This document shows positions 47,203-57,245 of a stretch of DNA of 64,000 nucleotides, one piece after another. This DNA comes from Vibrionales bacterium SWAT-3 (GTDB lineage: Bacteria; Pseudomonadota; Gammaproteobacteria; Enterobacterales; Vibrionaceae), in contig AAZW01000010.1 of assembly GCA_000169995.1 (NCBI GenBank), positions 1-64,000 of the forward strand. Direction: 5' to 3'. The notes beneath the pieces were generated by a model. It saw only the letters and a list, made by a program, of their open reading frames with translations. It did no database searches and had not been told where the DNA came from. How positions within the stretch are numbered: position 1 is the first letter of the stretch; each line of letters begins with the position of its first letter. The translations under genes were made by a program, and so were the position numbers.

Positions 47203-48279
47203 GTGAATCGATCAGCCAAAAGCGACAGCATAGATACACACCATCTTTCCAACGCCATTCTCGACAATATGGTGACTTCGACATTGATGCTCGATGAGCA
47301 GCTGTATGTCCGATACGCCAATCCGGCGGCTGAACAACTCTTTTCACAAAGTGCGAGACGCATCGTTGATCACCCACTAAGTCAACTTATCCAACACGCC
47401 TCGCTCGACTTAGCGCTTCTAACTCAACCTCTACAAAGCGGCCAGAGCATTACCGACAGTGACGTGACCTTTGTCGTCGACAACCGCCCGCTAATGCTTG
47501 AGGTGACGGTTAGTCCAATTACCTGGCAGCGTGAAACCCTGTTGCTCGTAGAGATGCGCAAGATAGACCAGCAAAGGCGCCTTAGCCAAGAGTTAAACCA
47601 ACATGCGCAACAACAAGCGGCGAAGCTATTAGTGCGTGGCTTAGCCCATGAAATAAAGAACCCTTTAGGTGGCTTAAGAGGGGCAGCGCAATTACTTGGA
47701 AAGATGCTTCCCGATCAATCACTGAATGAATACACCCAGATCATTATTGAGCAAGCCGACCGCTTGCGTGCTCTGGTCGACCGCCTACTTGGCCCACAAA
47801 AGCTGGGAACCAAGTCAGAAGAGAACCTCCACCAGATACTCGAAAAAGTCAGGCAGTTGGTCGAGCTCGAGTCCGGCTCCACACTGGCGATTGAGCGAGA
47901 CTACGATCCAAGCCTGCCACCAATAGTGATGGACTCAGCGCAGGTGGAACAGGCGATGCTCAATATCGTGAGCAATGCGGCGCAGATTTTAAAGGCACAA
48001 GATTCGGGCAAAATTACTATTCGCACCAGAACGGTGCATCAAGCCAACATTCATGGTCAGCGACACAAACTCGCGGCACGTATTGAGATCAGCGATAACG
48101 GTCCGGGCATCCCCGATGAATTAAAAGACACCCTGTTCTACCCCATGGTCAGTGGCCGTGAAGGGGGAACTGGATTGGGGCTATCGATATCTCAAAACCT
48201 AATCGACCAGCACAATGGAAAAATCGATGTTGAGAGCTGGCCAGGGAACACCACATTTACGATTTACTTGCCGATTTAA
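47203..48279 (+). CDS. glnL: Nitrogen regulation histidine kinase NtrB/GlnL
   Basis: NtrB phosphorylates or dephosphorylates NtrC according to PII signals. The 358-residue cytoplasmic kinase has an N-terminal PAS domain (about 15-125, LDEQLYVRYANPAAEQLF), the H-box GLAHEIKNPLGGLRGAAQLL (His near 149), N-box (MLNIVSNAAQIL) and G-boxes (DNGPGIPDEL, GGTGLGLSISQNLI). The start is GTG 47203 with AAGGA seven bases upstream. glnG follows 107 bp later. Confidence 0.96.
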   Translation: MNRSAKSDSIDTHHLSNAILDNMVTSTLMLDEQLYVRYANPAAEQLFSQSARRIVDHPLSQLIQHASLDLALLTQPLQSGQSITDSDVTFVVDNRPLMLEVTVSPITWQRETLLLVEMRKIDQQRRLSQELNQHAQQQAAKLLVRGLAHEIKNPLGGLRGAAQLLGKMLPDQSLNEYTQIIIEQADRLRALVDRLLGPQKLGTKSEENLHQILEKVRQLVELESGSTLAIERDYDPSLPPIVMDSAQVEQAMLNIVSNAAQILKAQDSGKITIRTRTVHQANIHGQRHKLAARIEISDNGPGIPDELKDTLFYPMVSGREGGTGLGLSISQNLIDQHNGKIDVESWPGNTTFTIYLPI

Positions 48280-48386
48280 ACGAAGCGACACCTCTCAATG
48301 AGAAACTGAGTTTCAGGCAAGGAACGAATACAGAACAATAAAAACAATGATTATCACAATAGATTTGGCTGCAAAGGATTTGAATT

Positions 48387-49790
48387 ATGAGTAAGGGATA
48401 CGTTTGGGTCGTCGATGACGACAGCTCTATCCGCTGGGTAGTAGAAAAGACACTTTCATCAGCTGATATAAAGTGTGAAACATTTGCTGATGCCGAGAGC
48501 GTCCTGCTTGCTCTTGAACGCGAGACACCCGATGTACTAGTGTCTGATATTCGCATGCCCGGCATTGACGGGATCGAACTATTGCATCAAGTGCATCAGC
48601 GCTCTCCCGACCTCCCGGTGATCATCATGACGGCGCACTCCGACTTAGATGCTGCAGTCAATGCTTATCAAAAAGGTGCCTTTGAATATCTGCCTAAGCC
48701 ATTTGATATCGATGAGACGCTCACGCTCGTAGAACGAGCGATCGCCCACAGCCAAGAGCAGAAGCGCGAACAAGCCAGTGAAGCCTCTGAAGAGACCAAT
48801 GCGCCAGAGATCATTGGTGAAGCTCCGGCAATGCAGGAGGTATTTCGGGCAATTGGTCGTCTGTCTCGCTCATCAATATCAGTACTGATTAACGGTGAGT
48901 CAGGGACCGGTAAAGAGTTGGTTGCTCACGCTTTACATCGTCATAGCCCAAGAGCAAAGAAGCCTTTCATCGCACTCAATATGGCGGCAATACCTAAAGA
49001 CCTCATCGAATCCGAACTGTTTGGTCACGAGAAAGGTGCCTTTACCGGCGCTAACAGCGTTCGCCAAGGACGCTTTGAACAAGCCAACGGCGGCACCCTA
49101 TTTCTGGATGAGATAGGCGACATGCCACTCGATATTCAAACTCGTTTGTTGCGTGTACTTTCTGATGGTCAGTTCTATCGTGTCGGCGGTCACTCTGCAG
49201 TTAAGGTAGACGTTCGTATCGTTGCGGCAACCCACCAAGATCTAGAGCGACTAGTGCATGAAGGCGATTTCCGTGAAGATTTGTTCCACCGACTCAACGT
49301 TATTCGGATTCACATTCCTGCCCTACGTGAACGCAAACAAGATATCGAAAAGTTGACTCATCACTTCCTAGCCTCAGCGGCTGAAGAACTTGGTGTGGAA
49401 GTGAAGACACTGCACCCAGAAACCATAATCAAGCTGAATCAGCTAAATTGGCCAGGGAACGTGCGTCAACTAGAGAACATCTGTCGTTGGTTGACCGTGA
49501 TGGCGAGCGGTAGTGAAATCCTTCCTTCAGACCTACCACCGGAGCTATTGGAAGAAAAAACCGTCACACCATCAGGTACTGGAGATAACTGGCAGCAGCT
49601 ACTTGCTAATTGGGCAAAATGTGCGCTTGATTCAGGAGAAAAAGAGCTGCTCACTTATGCTCTTCCGGAGTTTGAACGTATACTGCTAGAGGCTGCACTC
49701 AACCATACGAATGGTCACAAACAAGATGCAGCCAAGGTTTTGGGCTGGGGAAGAAACACCCTAACTCGTAAACTCAAAGAACTGTACTAG
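48387..49790 (+). CDS. glnG: Nitrogen regulation response regulator NtrC/GlnG
   Basis: NtrC-P activates sigma-54 promoters under nitrogen limitation. The 467-residue protein has a receiver domain with Asp near 54 ([14 protein letters not shown]), an AAA+ domain with [15 protein letters not shown] (Walker A), the sigma-54-contacting GAFTGA loop ([13 protein letters not shown]) and [12 protein letters not shown] (Walker B), and a C-terminal Fis-type helix-turn-helix ([25 protein letters not shown]). It probably forms an operon with glnL. Confidence 0.97.
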   Translation: MSKGYVWVVDDDSSIRWVVEKTLSSADIKCETFADAESVLLALERETPDVLVSDIRMPGIDGIELLHQVHQRSPDLPVIIMTAHSDLDAAVNAYQKGAFEYLPKPFDIDETLTLVERAIAHSQEQKREQASEASEETNAPEIIGEAPAMQEVFRAIGRLSRSSISVLINGESGTGKELVAHALHRHSPRAKKPFIALNMAAIPKDLIESELFGHEKGAFTGANSVRQGRFEQANGGTLFLDEIGDMPLDIQTRLLRVLSDGQFYRVGGHSAVKVDVRIVAATHQDLERLVHEGDFREDLFHRLNVIRIHIPALRERKQDIEKLTHHFLASAAEELGVEVKTLHPETIIKLNQLNWPGNVRQLENICRWLTVMASGSEILPSDLPPELLEEKTVTPSGTGDNWQQLLANWAKCALDSGEKELLTYALPEFERILLEAALNHTNGHKQDAAKVLGWGRNTLTRKLKELY

Positions 49791-49839
49791 GCCTTATATG
49801 ACTCTCGATGCAGCTACTTTTTAACCAAAAAAGTGTCGC

Positions 49840-49884
49840 TTGGTTTGAATAGTGTCGGTACAATTACAGTACACTATTCACCAA
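49840..49884. promoter_or_regulatory. Bulged inverted repeat before the GGDEF-EAL gene
   Basis: GAATAGTGT (49847-49855) and ACACTATTC (49871-49879) are perfect complements. Outside them TTGGT (49840-49844) pairs with ACCAA (49880-49884), leaving a two-base bulge on the left. It ends 14 bp before the start codon of the c-di-GMP gene, so it is either an operator or a structure at the end of the glnG transcript. There is no T-run, which argues against a terminator. Confidence 0.5.
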
Positions 49885-49897
49885 AGTTGTAGCAACG

Positions 49898-52462
49898 ATG
49901 TCTTTGAAAACACAAATTACATTGAGAACCGCTGTGGTTCTGCCCTTCGTGCTGATTTTTCTGTTCACTATGGGCGTAATGGTTTTCACTCAAAAGCAAA
50001 GCTACCAAGAGATGGTGAGTGATATTAGTGCACGCCAGCTAACATCACTCACAGATAACGTTCATCAAAGCCTAGATGAGTTCTTAGAGAAGCCATTTCA
50101 CGCCAACCTCTCGTTAAGCCAAAACATCGGCTATCACAAGCTGTATCAGCCTGGAAACCTTAGCAAGGTTCAAGACTACATCCTTTATAAGTTTTCTGAC
50201 CATTTCACAGCCGTCCCTCAATTAGATGTGATCGGCTTTGGTTCAGAAGACGGTAACTATGTCGGTTTTCGTAAAGAGGCCAACAACGGCTATACCTTAA
50301 TGCTCCAAGATGACCGCACTCAAGATCAGCTGGTTATCTATCGCGGCAGTAAGATCAGTGACGATATTCGCTCGGTCATTTCCGGATACGATCCAAGAGT
50401 TCGCCCTTGGTATCGCCCTGTGATCAATGACAAACAGCCGTCATGGTCTCCAATCTATGCCAACGCGGACGAACGCCAAGAGATCACCCTTTCGGCTCTT
50501 GCTCCTATCTATGACGACAACGAGTTCAAAGCGGTTATCGTTAGCGATATCAAGATCAACACCTTCAACGCATTCTTGAGAGAACTGAAAGAAAAAACCG
50601 ATGCTTCGGTCTACATCATCGATCAACAGCAACGCCTAGTCGCCCACTCTGGCGGTGGCAGTGTGGTTTCTTGGGGGACAGGAAAAACACATAAAGGCCA
50701 ACGATTATTGGCCACCGAGAGTGCTAACCCTGTGATACGAGAGAGCGCCAGCTACGTTGACCAGCTGCACTTGATTGAAAATATGAGTGCCCAACGCTTT
50801 AGATTTACCCTAGATGGCGAGCAGTACTTCAATCAAATAACGCCTTATCAAGATGAATACGGCATTACTTGGTTTATCGGCATGTCGATCCCAGAAACTA
50901 ATCTGCTTGGTGAACTGCCTGAAAATCAAAGAAATAGCTGGCTGATTGGACTCGCACTAAGCTGCATTGGCATCATCCTAGGTTTAATTGCCTTTAACCG
51001 AGTAACTCAGCCAATTACCTCCACCGCTGATGCTGCAAAGCGCCTTGCCAACGGTGACTGGGACAGTAGCATACCAAGGTCTGGCAATATCTATGAAACC
51101 AGTATGTTGGTCGAAGCGTTCAACGAGATGGCCAGCAACTTGAAAACCTCATTCAAGCAGCTTCAGTCTCAGCTGACTTATGATTCGCTCACTAAGCTCT
51201 ATAGCAGAGAGGGCTTTATCGATGCAGCCAAGAAAAATGCAGGAAACGATAAAGGCACGCTTTTCTTGGTAGGTATAGACCGCTTCCGCGACATCAATGA
51301 CAGCCTTGGCCATTACAATGGTGACCAACTATTGATCATATCCGCGGCACGCTTACGTGGCATGCTACCTTCAGAGTATCTACTGGCTCGTACTGGTGGT
51401 GATGAGTTTGCTATCTACGCACCGAGCGTCACTCAAGAGAGTGACGTTCAGCTGCTGGCAAATCGCCTACTGCAGACCTTCGCCTCTCCGTTTGCAATGG
51501 AATCTGAGAGCGTGATGATTAAAGTCTCAATCGGTATTGTCCATGTGTCCAATGAGCAAGATTTTACCGTGTGGCTTCGTAATAGCAGCATCGCATTGAG
51601 TAACGCCAAGCAAGACAAAGCCCGCGTCAGTATCTACAGCCCGGAAATGGGGAACGCTTCTAGGCATAGAACCAAGATGTTGGCGCGCCTCAATAAAGCG
51701 ATCGACCTTCAACAGTTCGAACCATTTTATCAGCCAATCATCGATCTCGAATCAGGCTCAACCATAGGGGCTGAAGCGCTAGCGCGTTGGGTAACAGATG
51801 AAGGCATTATCTCGCCATTAGAGTTTATTCCTCTTGCCGAGGAGAGTGGGCTCATCTACGACATAGGTAAGCAGATCCTGCACAAGTCCTGTCGAGATAC
51901 CGCCATCGCAATCGAGTCAGGCAAGTGGAGTGAAGACTTCTCTATTCACGTTAATCTCTCGGTTGACCAGCTTAGTGAGAATGGGTTCATTGATTTAGTG
52001 AAGAAGACTCTGAGTGAGACCAAGCTACCAGCGAAGAACCTCACCTTGGAGATCACCGAATCGCGAATCGTCGATAACGACCCAACGGTCATCGACAACA
52101 TGCTGACACTCAAAGCATTAGGTATCTCAATTGCGATTGATGATTTTGGTACCGGATATTCGTCGCTGGCCTACCTACAAAAACTGCCTTTCGACTGCCT
52201 TAAGATCGACCGCAGCTTTGTCAGAAAGCTCGATAAAGAGAACCTAGACAGCTCGATTGTTGCCGCTATCGTCAATATCACCAAAGGCTTCAAGGTTAGC
52301 TTAGTCGCTGAAGGGGTTGAGACTCAACAACAAGCTGACTTGCTAAAACAGCTGCAATGTCCGCAGGCACAAGGCTTCCTATACAGCCGCCCTGTACCGT
52401 TTGACCAATGGCCGATCGACCTTGCTAACGCCAAACAAGGCCGCAAACAGACCACTGCCTAA
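49898..52462 (+). CDS. Membrane-bound c-di-GMP protein: dCache-HAMP-GGDEF-EAL
   Basis: The 854-residue protein has a transmembrane helix (about 12-30), a periplasmic double-Cache sensor domain (about 35-345, containing ISGYDPRVRPWYRPVINDKQ), a second helix (about 349-366) and a HAMP linker. The cytoplasmic diguanylate cyclase domain has an intact RTGGDEF motif (about 500), and no RxxD inhibition site in the usual position. The phosphodiesterase domain keeps GAEALARW, LEITESR and DDFGTGYSSLAYLQ. Both enzymatic motifs look complete, so it may make, degrade or do both to c-di-GMP in response to a periplasmic ligand. It follows glnG by about 107 bp and has its own upstream inverted repeat. Confidence 0.9.
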   Translation: MSLKTQITLRTAVVLPFVLIFLFTMGVMVFTQKQSYQEMVSDISARQLTSLTDNVHQSLDEFLEKPFHANLSLSQNIGYHKLYQPGNLSKVQDYILYKFSDHFTAVPQLDVIGFGSEDGNYVGFRKEANNGYTLMLQDDRTQDQLVIYRGSKISDDIRSVISGYDPRVRPWYRPVINDKQPSWSPIYANADERQEITLSALAPIYDDNEFKAVIVSDIKINTFNAFLRELKEKTDASVYIIDQQQRLVAHSGGGSVVSWGTGKTHKGQRLLATESANPVIRESASYVDQLHLIENMSAQRFRFTLDGEQYFNQITPYQDEYGITWFIGMSIPETNLLGELPENQRNSWLIGLALSCIGIILGLIAFNRVTQPITSTADAAKRLANGDWDSSIPRSGNIYETSMLVEAFNEMASNLKTSFKQLQSQLTYDSLTKLYSREGFIDAAKKNAGNDKGTLFLVGIDRFRDINDSLGHYNGDQLLIISAARLRGMLPSEYLLARTGGDEFAIYAPSVTQESDVQLLANRLLQTFASPFAMESESVMIKVSIGIVHVSNEQDFTVWLRNSSIALSNAKQDKARVSIYSPEMGNASRHRTKMLARLNKAIDLQQFEPFYQPIIDLESGSTIGAEALARWVTDEGIISPLEFIPLAEESGLIYDIGKQILHKSCRDTAIAIESGKWSEDFSIHVNLSVDQLSENGFIDLVKKTLSETKLPAKNLTLEITESRIVDNDPTVIDNMLTLKALGISIAIDDFGTGYSSLAYLQKLPFDCLKIDRSFVRKLDKENLDSSIVAAIVNITKGFKVSLVAEGVETQQQADLLKQLQCPQAQGFLYSRPVPFDQWPIDLANAKQGRKQTTA

Positions 52463-52491
52463 ATAAGCTAAAGTTTGAGTGAGCCGAATAC

Positions 52492-52521
52492 AAAAATGCC
52501 AGCATGATGCTGGCATTTTTT
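52492..52521. terminator. Bidirectional terminator between the GGDEF-EAL gene and hemN
   Basis: AAAAATGCCAG and CTGGCATTTTT flank CATGATG; runs of A and T on both sides let it serve both converging genes. Confidence 0.88.
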
Positions 52522-52544
52522 AGTGTTTATTCTCGAGTGAGTGA

Positions 52545-53936
52545 TTAGATAACGCGCGAGAACTGCTGTTGGCGGGCCTTAGCACGCAAGTATTTATCGA
52601 AACACATACAGATGTTACGAATCAACAGACGACCGCGAAGCGTAACACGGATTTCTTTATCGTCTACCTCAACCAAGTCATCGTTGATGAAGGTTTGCAG
52701 AAGCTCTAAGTCTTCTTTGAAGTAACGATTAAAATCAACAGCGAACTCAGATTCGATCATCGTCTTGTCGAGTTTGAAGTTACAGATCAGCTGCTTAATC
52801 ACTTCACGACGCAGTAAATCATCGTTATCTAGTGCTACACCTTTCCAAAGCGCATGGCGAAGGTCATTCACTTGAGCGTAGTATTTCTTAAGTTCTTTTT
52901 GGTTTTGCGCGTAAGAGTCACCCACCATAGAGATAGCCGACACACCAAAGCCTACTAGGTCACACTCGCCCTGAGTCGTGTAGCCTTGGAAATTACGGTG
53001 CAGCACACCTTCACGCTGTGCCACTGCTAGCTCATCTTCAGGAAGCGCGAAGTGGTCCATACCGATAAACTGGTAACCTGCTCCCGTTAGAGTCTCGATA
53101 GTATCTTGCAAGATAGCCATCTTCTCTTCAGCTTTTGGCAGGTCTTCATCTTTAATCTTACGCTGCGCCGCAAACAGTTGTGGCATGTGGGCGTAGTTAA
53201 ATACCGATAGACGACCCGGTTTCATCTCAAGCACTTGCTTCAACGTTTCAGCGAACAATGCTTGAGTCTGCTTCGGTAGGCCGTAAATCAAATCTAGGTT
53301 CGTTGAACGGAAGCCGAGCTCTTTAGCACGCTGAACCATAGCGACGATGAACTCTTCATCTTGCTCACGATTAACCAGCTTTTGCACTTCTTTATTGAAA
53401 TCTTGAACACCGATACTCAGGCGGTTGAAGCCTTCGTTGCGCAGGTGATCCAGCACATCGAGTTCAATCTCACGTGGGTCAACCTCGATGCTGATCTCAG
53501 CGTCAGCAGTGAAGTTAAACTCATCACGTAGAATCATCATTAGACGCGTGATTTGTGTCTTGCTTAGGAAGGTTGGTGTACCACCACCGAAGTGCAATTG
53601 AGTCACTTCGCGACCATTCAATAAAGAAGCACGTTGGCGGATTTCATGCTCAATCACATCTAGGTACTCGTCCGCTTTGTGCGAGTGACGAGTAATCACC
53701 TTGTTACAACCACAGTAGTAACAAAGCTTATGGCAGAACGGGATATGCACGTAAAGCGACAGTGGACGCTCTGGGTATTGCGTACACGCCATGTCGTAAT
53801 CAGAGACGGTAAACGCTTCATGGAACTCCAACGCAGTTGGGTATGAAGTGTAACGAGGTCCCGAATAGTTGTACTTGTTTAAGATTTCTTGGTCCCAAAC
53901 GATTTGCTGATTCGTTGTTACTGGCTTGCTCGACAT
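52545..53936 (-). CDS. hemN: Oxygen-independent coproporphyrinogen III oxidase
   Basis: HemN is a radical-SAM enzyme that oxidatively decarboxylates coproporphyrinogen III without O2 in haem synthesis. The 463-residue protein has the cluster motif CX3CX2CXC in HIPFCHKLCYYCGCNKV (about 62-78), GGGTPTFLS for SAM binding, and the HemN C-terminal domain. The N-terminal NYSGPRYTSYPTA is the tip motif of true HemN rather than the HemW family. It runs convergently to the GGDEF-EAL gene. E. coli has hemN between yihI and glnG, as here. Confidence 0.97.
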   Translation of the reverse strand: MSSKPVTTNQQIVWDQEILNKYNYSGPRYTSYPTALEFHEAFTVSDYDMACTQYPERPLSLYVHIPFCHKLCYYCGCNKVITRHSHKADEYLDVIEHEIRQRASLLNGREVTQLHFGGGTPTFLSKTQITRLMMILRDEFNFTADAEISIEVDPREIELDVLDHLRNEGFNRLSIGVQDFNKEVQKLVNREQDEEFIVAMVQRAKELGFRSTNLDLIYGLPKQTQALFAETLKQVLEMKPGRLSVFNYAHMPQLFAAQRKIKDEDLPKAEEKMAILQDTIETLTGAGYQFIGMDHFALPEDELAVAQREGVLHRNFQGYTTQGECDLVGFGVSAISMVGDSYAQNQKELKKYYAQVNDLRHALWKGVALDNDDLLRREVIKQLICNFKLDKTMIESEFAVDFNRYFKEDLELLQTFINDDLVEVDDKEIRVTLRGRLLIRNICMCFDKYLRAKARQQQFSRVI

Positions 53937-54218
53937 AGCGGTACTTCCAATTTAGATCCGCGAGAACGTAGGCTCTCTCAAATCAATTTACATACATTAA
54001 AATATAGACGGGTTATTTTGCCACACGACCTGTAAGGTCGTTTCAAGACAAAATCCATTTTCTAGATAAAAACTCAGAACTGCTAGCTTGATCACTAACA
54101 ATGCACCGGAATACAGAGGCGCAAAAGGTAAGAAGGCTCATTTAGCACTCGGGTTAAAGATAATTCATCTTAAAAACACCGGTAGTAAACAAGCCTCTAT
54201 GTTTAATAGTCTTAGTGA

Positions 54219-54707
54219 CTAGATCATCTGGATGTTGATTTGGTTGTTAAGAGGCTTAACCTTCTCCTGCAACCTTTTCAAATCCTCGATGACTGCATCG
54301 TTCAAGCGAGTCTCTGCCTTGTGGCGTGTGAGATTCTGCTGCATGCGCTCTTTCTTTGTCAGTTCCTGCCTTTCTTCTCCGCGCGCCATATCTTTAACGA
54401 TATGGTACAGCTCGGAAAGGGCCGGATATTCTGCGTCAAGGTCGACACGCTCATCTCCCTGAACATTATCCATGATGATACACACTCGGATACTGATCTC
54501 AGGCAAATCACACTGGCCTTGAATACCCGCAAGACACAAAGTATTTACGTTTTCGTAAATCGTCGCGTTACGTTTTTCAATCGCTAGTGCTTGATGCTGC
54601 TTTTGCAACTCCGTCTGCTTCTTCACTTGAAGTAGAAGGTAACCTGCGTAAGAGCCCAAGCCGAGAATGATAATTCCACCAGCAATTGCTAATAAGGTTA
54701 CATTCAT
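54219..54707 (-). CDS. DUF2489 membrane-anchored protein
   Basis: The 162-residue protein has one N-terminal transmembrane helix (about 4-26, LLAIAGGIIILGLGSYAGYLLL), then a charged helical cytoplasmic domain with conserved cysteines (NTLCLAGIQGQCDLPEISIRVCIIMD). It matches DUF2489, unknown function, usually next to yihI. It starts six bases after the yihI stop, so the two are likely co-transcribed. Confidence 0.83.
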   Translation of the reverse strand: MNVTLLAIAGGIIILGLGSYAGYLLLQVKKQTELQKQHQALAIEKRNATIYENVNTLCLAGIQGQCDLPEISIRVCIIMDNVQGDERVDLDAEYPALSELYHIVKDMARGEERQELTKKERMQQNLTRHKAETRLNDAVIEDLKRLQEKVKPLNNQINIQMI

Positions 54708-54713
54708 TGGCTA

Positions 54714-55271
54714 TTAACCTTTAAAGCTGTCTAAGTCGATGTCTTCGAACTGAGATAACAAGTCTTCGTCAGAGCTTGCTTTCTTTTTCGATACAACGGG
54801 TGCTTCTTCGAAGATTTCTTCTTCATCGTCTTCTGGCTCTAGCAAACCTAAACGGCCCATTAGGTGCTCAATGCGATCAAGCTTCTCATCAACGAACTTC
54901 TGTAGACCAGCACCTAGGTTTTCACCATTTTCGATACGGTCTAGTAGTGTGTTCAGCTGTGGATCATTCTCAAGCATCTCTAACTCTTGCTCGTTAGATA
55001 GCTTACGCTCTTGCTTAGTCAGCTTCTTCACTGGTTCAACGATCAGTGGGATTTTTTTCTTGCTACCTAAACGTGGGTCGCGATCTTGTGCAGCTTTACG
55101 CTGTTTTGCTTCGCTACCATCTGAGTGGCGGCTACCCGATTTTAGGCCCTTGCGCTTTTTAATACGCTTACGTTCACGGCCTTCAACGTCAGATTCGCTA
55201 CGGTTGCGAGTAACGATAACTTCAGGAGCACCATATGCTCCCGGCTTTCTAGATTTTTTACTACGGCTCAT
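54714..55271 (-). CDS. yihI: Der GTPase-activating protein YihI
   Basis: YihI stimulates the GTPase Der (EngA) and so tunes 50S ribosome assembly. The 185-residue protein has a very basic N-terminus (SRSKKSRKPGAYGAPEVIVTR, KRIKKRKGLKSGSRH) and an acidic C-terminus (LEPEDDEEEIFEEAP), as in the family. Its ATG shares one base with the stop of the upstream methyltransferase gene (TAATG). Confidence 0.93.
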   Translation of the reverse strand: MSRSKKSRKPGAYGAPEVIVTRNRSESDVEGRERKRIKKRKGLKSGSRHSDGSEAKQRKAAQDRDPRLGSKKKIPLIVEPVKKLTKQERKLSNEQELEMLENDPQLNTLLDRIENGENLGAGLQKFVDEKLDRIEHLMGRLGLLEPEDDEEEIFEEAPVVSKKKASSDEDLLSQFEDIDLDSFKG

Positions 55272-55909
55272 TACTGGGTCTTCCTCAGTAAAATTACATC
55301 ATTTCCAATAAATTCGAGTTCGAGCTTATCCCGCTCAGCCAAAAACTGGAATGTTTGACGACTAAAGAAGACGACATGTGTCGGGTCATTCTTATAGTGC
55401 CAACCAGCAAACGCGTCCACGTCTATTACTAGCTTGGTCATCAGACCAATCCAGCCCTTGGGCTTAACTAAATTCAACCATTGCTGCCACACCTTATCTG
55501 GGTGGTAAAGATGCTCTATCACCTCGGTGGCAGTCATAAAGTCATACGTTTTCTCCAGCACAGAAGTTTCTGGGTGGTAGTAAATATCGTATAACTCCAT
55601 GGTGTGTCCGGCTTCTTCTAACATAATAGATAGCGTAGGGCCCGGGCCACAACCAAAATCCAACCCGTGTGAGTTAGATGAAATTTTGTCTGTTAATGGA
55701 TCCGCGATGCGAGATAAAAAGCGGCGATAACCAGCATCACTAGGATCGTTCTCATGAAGATCATAGTGCGCTTTCTCTTCGTTTGCTTCTAACCTTTGAT
55801 CTGGTTTTACAAATACCAGCTCACATTGCTGACACTGCAGATAGGCTCTGCGTTTGTCTTCAAAATAGTGATTCACGCCATGGTGATGGCATAAGGGACA
55901 AGTATACAT
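55271..55909 (-). CDS. Class I SAM-dependent methyltransferase with N-terminal zinc ribbon
   Basis: The 212-residue protein begins with a CPLC...CQQC zinc ribbon (residues 4-29). A Rossmann-type methyltransferase domain follows, with SAM-binding motif LDFGCGPGPTLSIMLEEAGH (about 83-102), an acidic second strand (ELYDIYY) and ATEVIEHLYHP. The substrate is unknown; such proteins sit upstream of yihI in vibrios. It is translationally coupled to yihI. The CsrC-like RNA is encoded upstream on the same strand. Confidence 0.85.
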   Translation of the reverse strand: MYTCPLCHHHGVNHYFEDKRRAYLQCQQCELVFVKPDQRLEANEEKAHYDLHENDPSDAGYRRFLSRIADPLTDKISSNSHGLDFGCGPGPTLSIMLEEAGHTMELYDIYYHPETSVLEKTYDFMTATEVIEHLYHPDKVWQQWLNLVKPKGWIGLMTKLVIDVDAFAGWHYKNDPTHVVFFSRQTFQFLAERDKLELEFIGNDVILLRKTQ

Positions 55910-55992
55910 AGCACATCCTTAAACAGGGATGCGAAACATACCAGAAACTGCGTTTATAGTGGAGAGGTATTGGGTGTTTTTTCATCAAATCA

Positions 55993-56280
55993 ATAAAAAA
56001 AGCGATAGGAAAACCTATCGCTCTCTAAATCTGCCTATATCGGCCAAAATTTGCATACTCAACTTGGTACACAAATCTCCATTTGTTATTGGTGCTTTCC
56101 ATGCCAAATTTGTTTGTTGTTCATCGTCCTGATGAGTTTTGGCTATCCTTTTCTAACACCTTGTTGCTGGGCTGTCCTAGCCTGATCCGTTTCTGTCTAT
56201 ACCGTTAGACGAGATGATCATCCATATCTAAGTCAGCTCCTAGCTGATGGCGGTTACTTTACCGTGTTACAAAAAGACTA
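55993..56280 (-). ncRNA. csrC: Second CsrA-sequestering RNA, CsrC-like
   Basis: On the minus strand this ~285-nt stretch has eight GGA motifs, most in stem-loops: CAGCT-AGG-AGCTG, GGCT-AGGAC-AGCC, CATC-AGGAC-GATG and AAAT-GGAG-ATTT. It ends with a terminator, stem AGCGATAGG/CCTATCGCT and a run of seven T. E. coli csrC lies at the same place, between engB (yihA) and yihI. The 5' end is approximate because no clear promoter was found. This explains most of the 570-bp gap upstream of the methyltransferase gene. Confidence 0.82.
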
Positions 56281-56380
56281 CAATAGTGCGACTTCACACT
56301 TTCGCACACAAATTGATCACACATAGATAAATTAGACATAAAAAGACAAAGCATCATTAATATCTATTAAATAACGCTTG

Positions 56381-56418
56381 AAAAAGAAAACGCCCCAATC
56401 ATTTCTGATCGGGGCGTC
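56381..56418 (-). terminator. Terminator of the cytochrome c4 gene
   Basis: On the minus strand GACGCCCCGATCA and TGATTGGGGCGT form a long stem, followed by TTTTCTTTTT. Confidence 0.88.
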
Positions 56419-56479
56419 TTCTTCAATCTCGCTCGAACGTACATTTCTTCACTCTGGCTAAGAGCGAGAAACCGACAAA

Positions 56480-57097
56480 TTAGTGTAGACCACCAACGTA
56501 CTTCGATAAGGTATCAATTTCTGCGTCTGTTAACTTTTTAGCTACATCACGCATCATCGCATTCATGTCGTTATTACGGCTACCATCGCGGAATTTTTCA
56601 AGTTGAGCCTTGATGTATTCTGCGTGTTGGCCTGAAATTTTAGGGAAGCCTGACAGCTCGGTGCCGTTACCACGAGGGCCGTGACAAGCGATACACGCTG
56701 TTAGGCCGCGCTCTGCGTTGCCCGCTGTGTATAGGATCTTACCTTCTTCAACTACGTTCTCAGGAGTAGAGTTATTAGAGATTGGGAGAGATGCGTAGTA
56801 TGCCGCTAGGTCAGCCATATCTTCTTCAGATAAAGGCATCGCCATTGCACCCATTACAGGTTCATAACGACCTTGCTTACCACCACTCGTCATACCTAGC
56901 TTAAGCTCCTTTAACTGCTTCTCTAGGTACTTCTCATGTTGACCAGCCAACTTAGGGTACTGAGTGATCAGACTGTTGCCGTCAGCACCGTGGCAGGCAA
57001 CACATGTTTGTGATTTGGCTTTACCAGCTTCAATACTACCTTGAGCCCATACTGAGCAGCTGGCTAAAAGACTCAAAATTAGCGCTAATTTCTTCAT
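56480..57097 (-). CDS. Cytochrome c4, dihaem
   Basis: The 205-residue protein has a signal peptide (about 1-18, ending VWA) and two class I cytochrome c domains, each with [15 protein letters not shown] (about 32) and [10 protein letters not shown] (about 137). Downstream Met ligands are in the repeated [23 protein letters not shown] and [23 protein letters not shown] blocks. Cytochrome c4 carries electrons in the periplasm, typically to cbb3 oxidase. It is divergent from engB, and a terminator follows. Confidence 0.93.
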   Translation of the reverse strand: MKKLALILSLLASCSVWAQGSIEAGKAKSQTCVACHGADGNSLITQYPKLAGQHEKYLEKQLKELKLGMTSGGKQGRYEPVMGAMAMPLSEEDMADLAAYYASLPISNNSTPENVVEEGKILYTAGNAERGLTACIACHGPRGNGTELSGFPKISGQHAEYIKAQLEKFRDGSRNNDMNAMMRDVAKKLTDAEIDTLSKYVGGLH

Positions 57098-57245
57098 GAC
57101 ATTCCATTATAATTATCAAGCTTCCAGTACCACTCTATGTTGCCACTCATGGTACAATAGGCGACCTTATGCCGAGCACGGTTATTTTACACAAATTCAC
57201 AAAAAAGTAATCAATCGACTACACAAAGTCGAGATGGAGTTAACA

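Noticed and set aside
57096..57245. N-terminal extension of EngB
   Set aside because: It overlaps the divergent cytochrome c4 start and lies outside the EngB family; GTG 57246 has a proper ribosome site.
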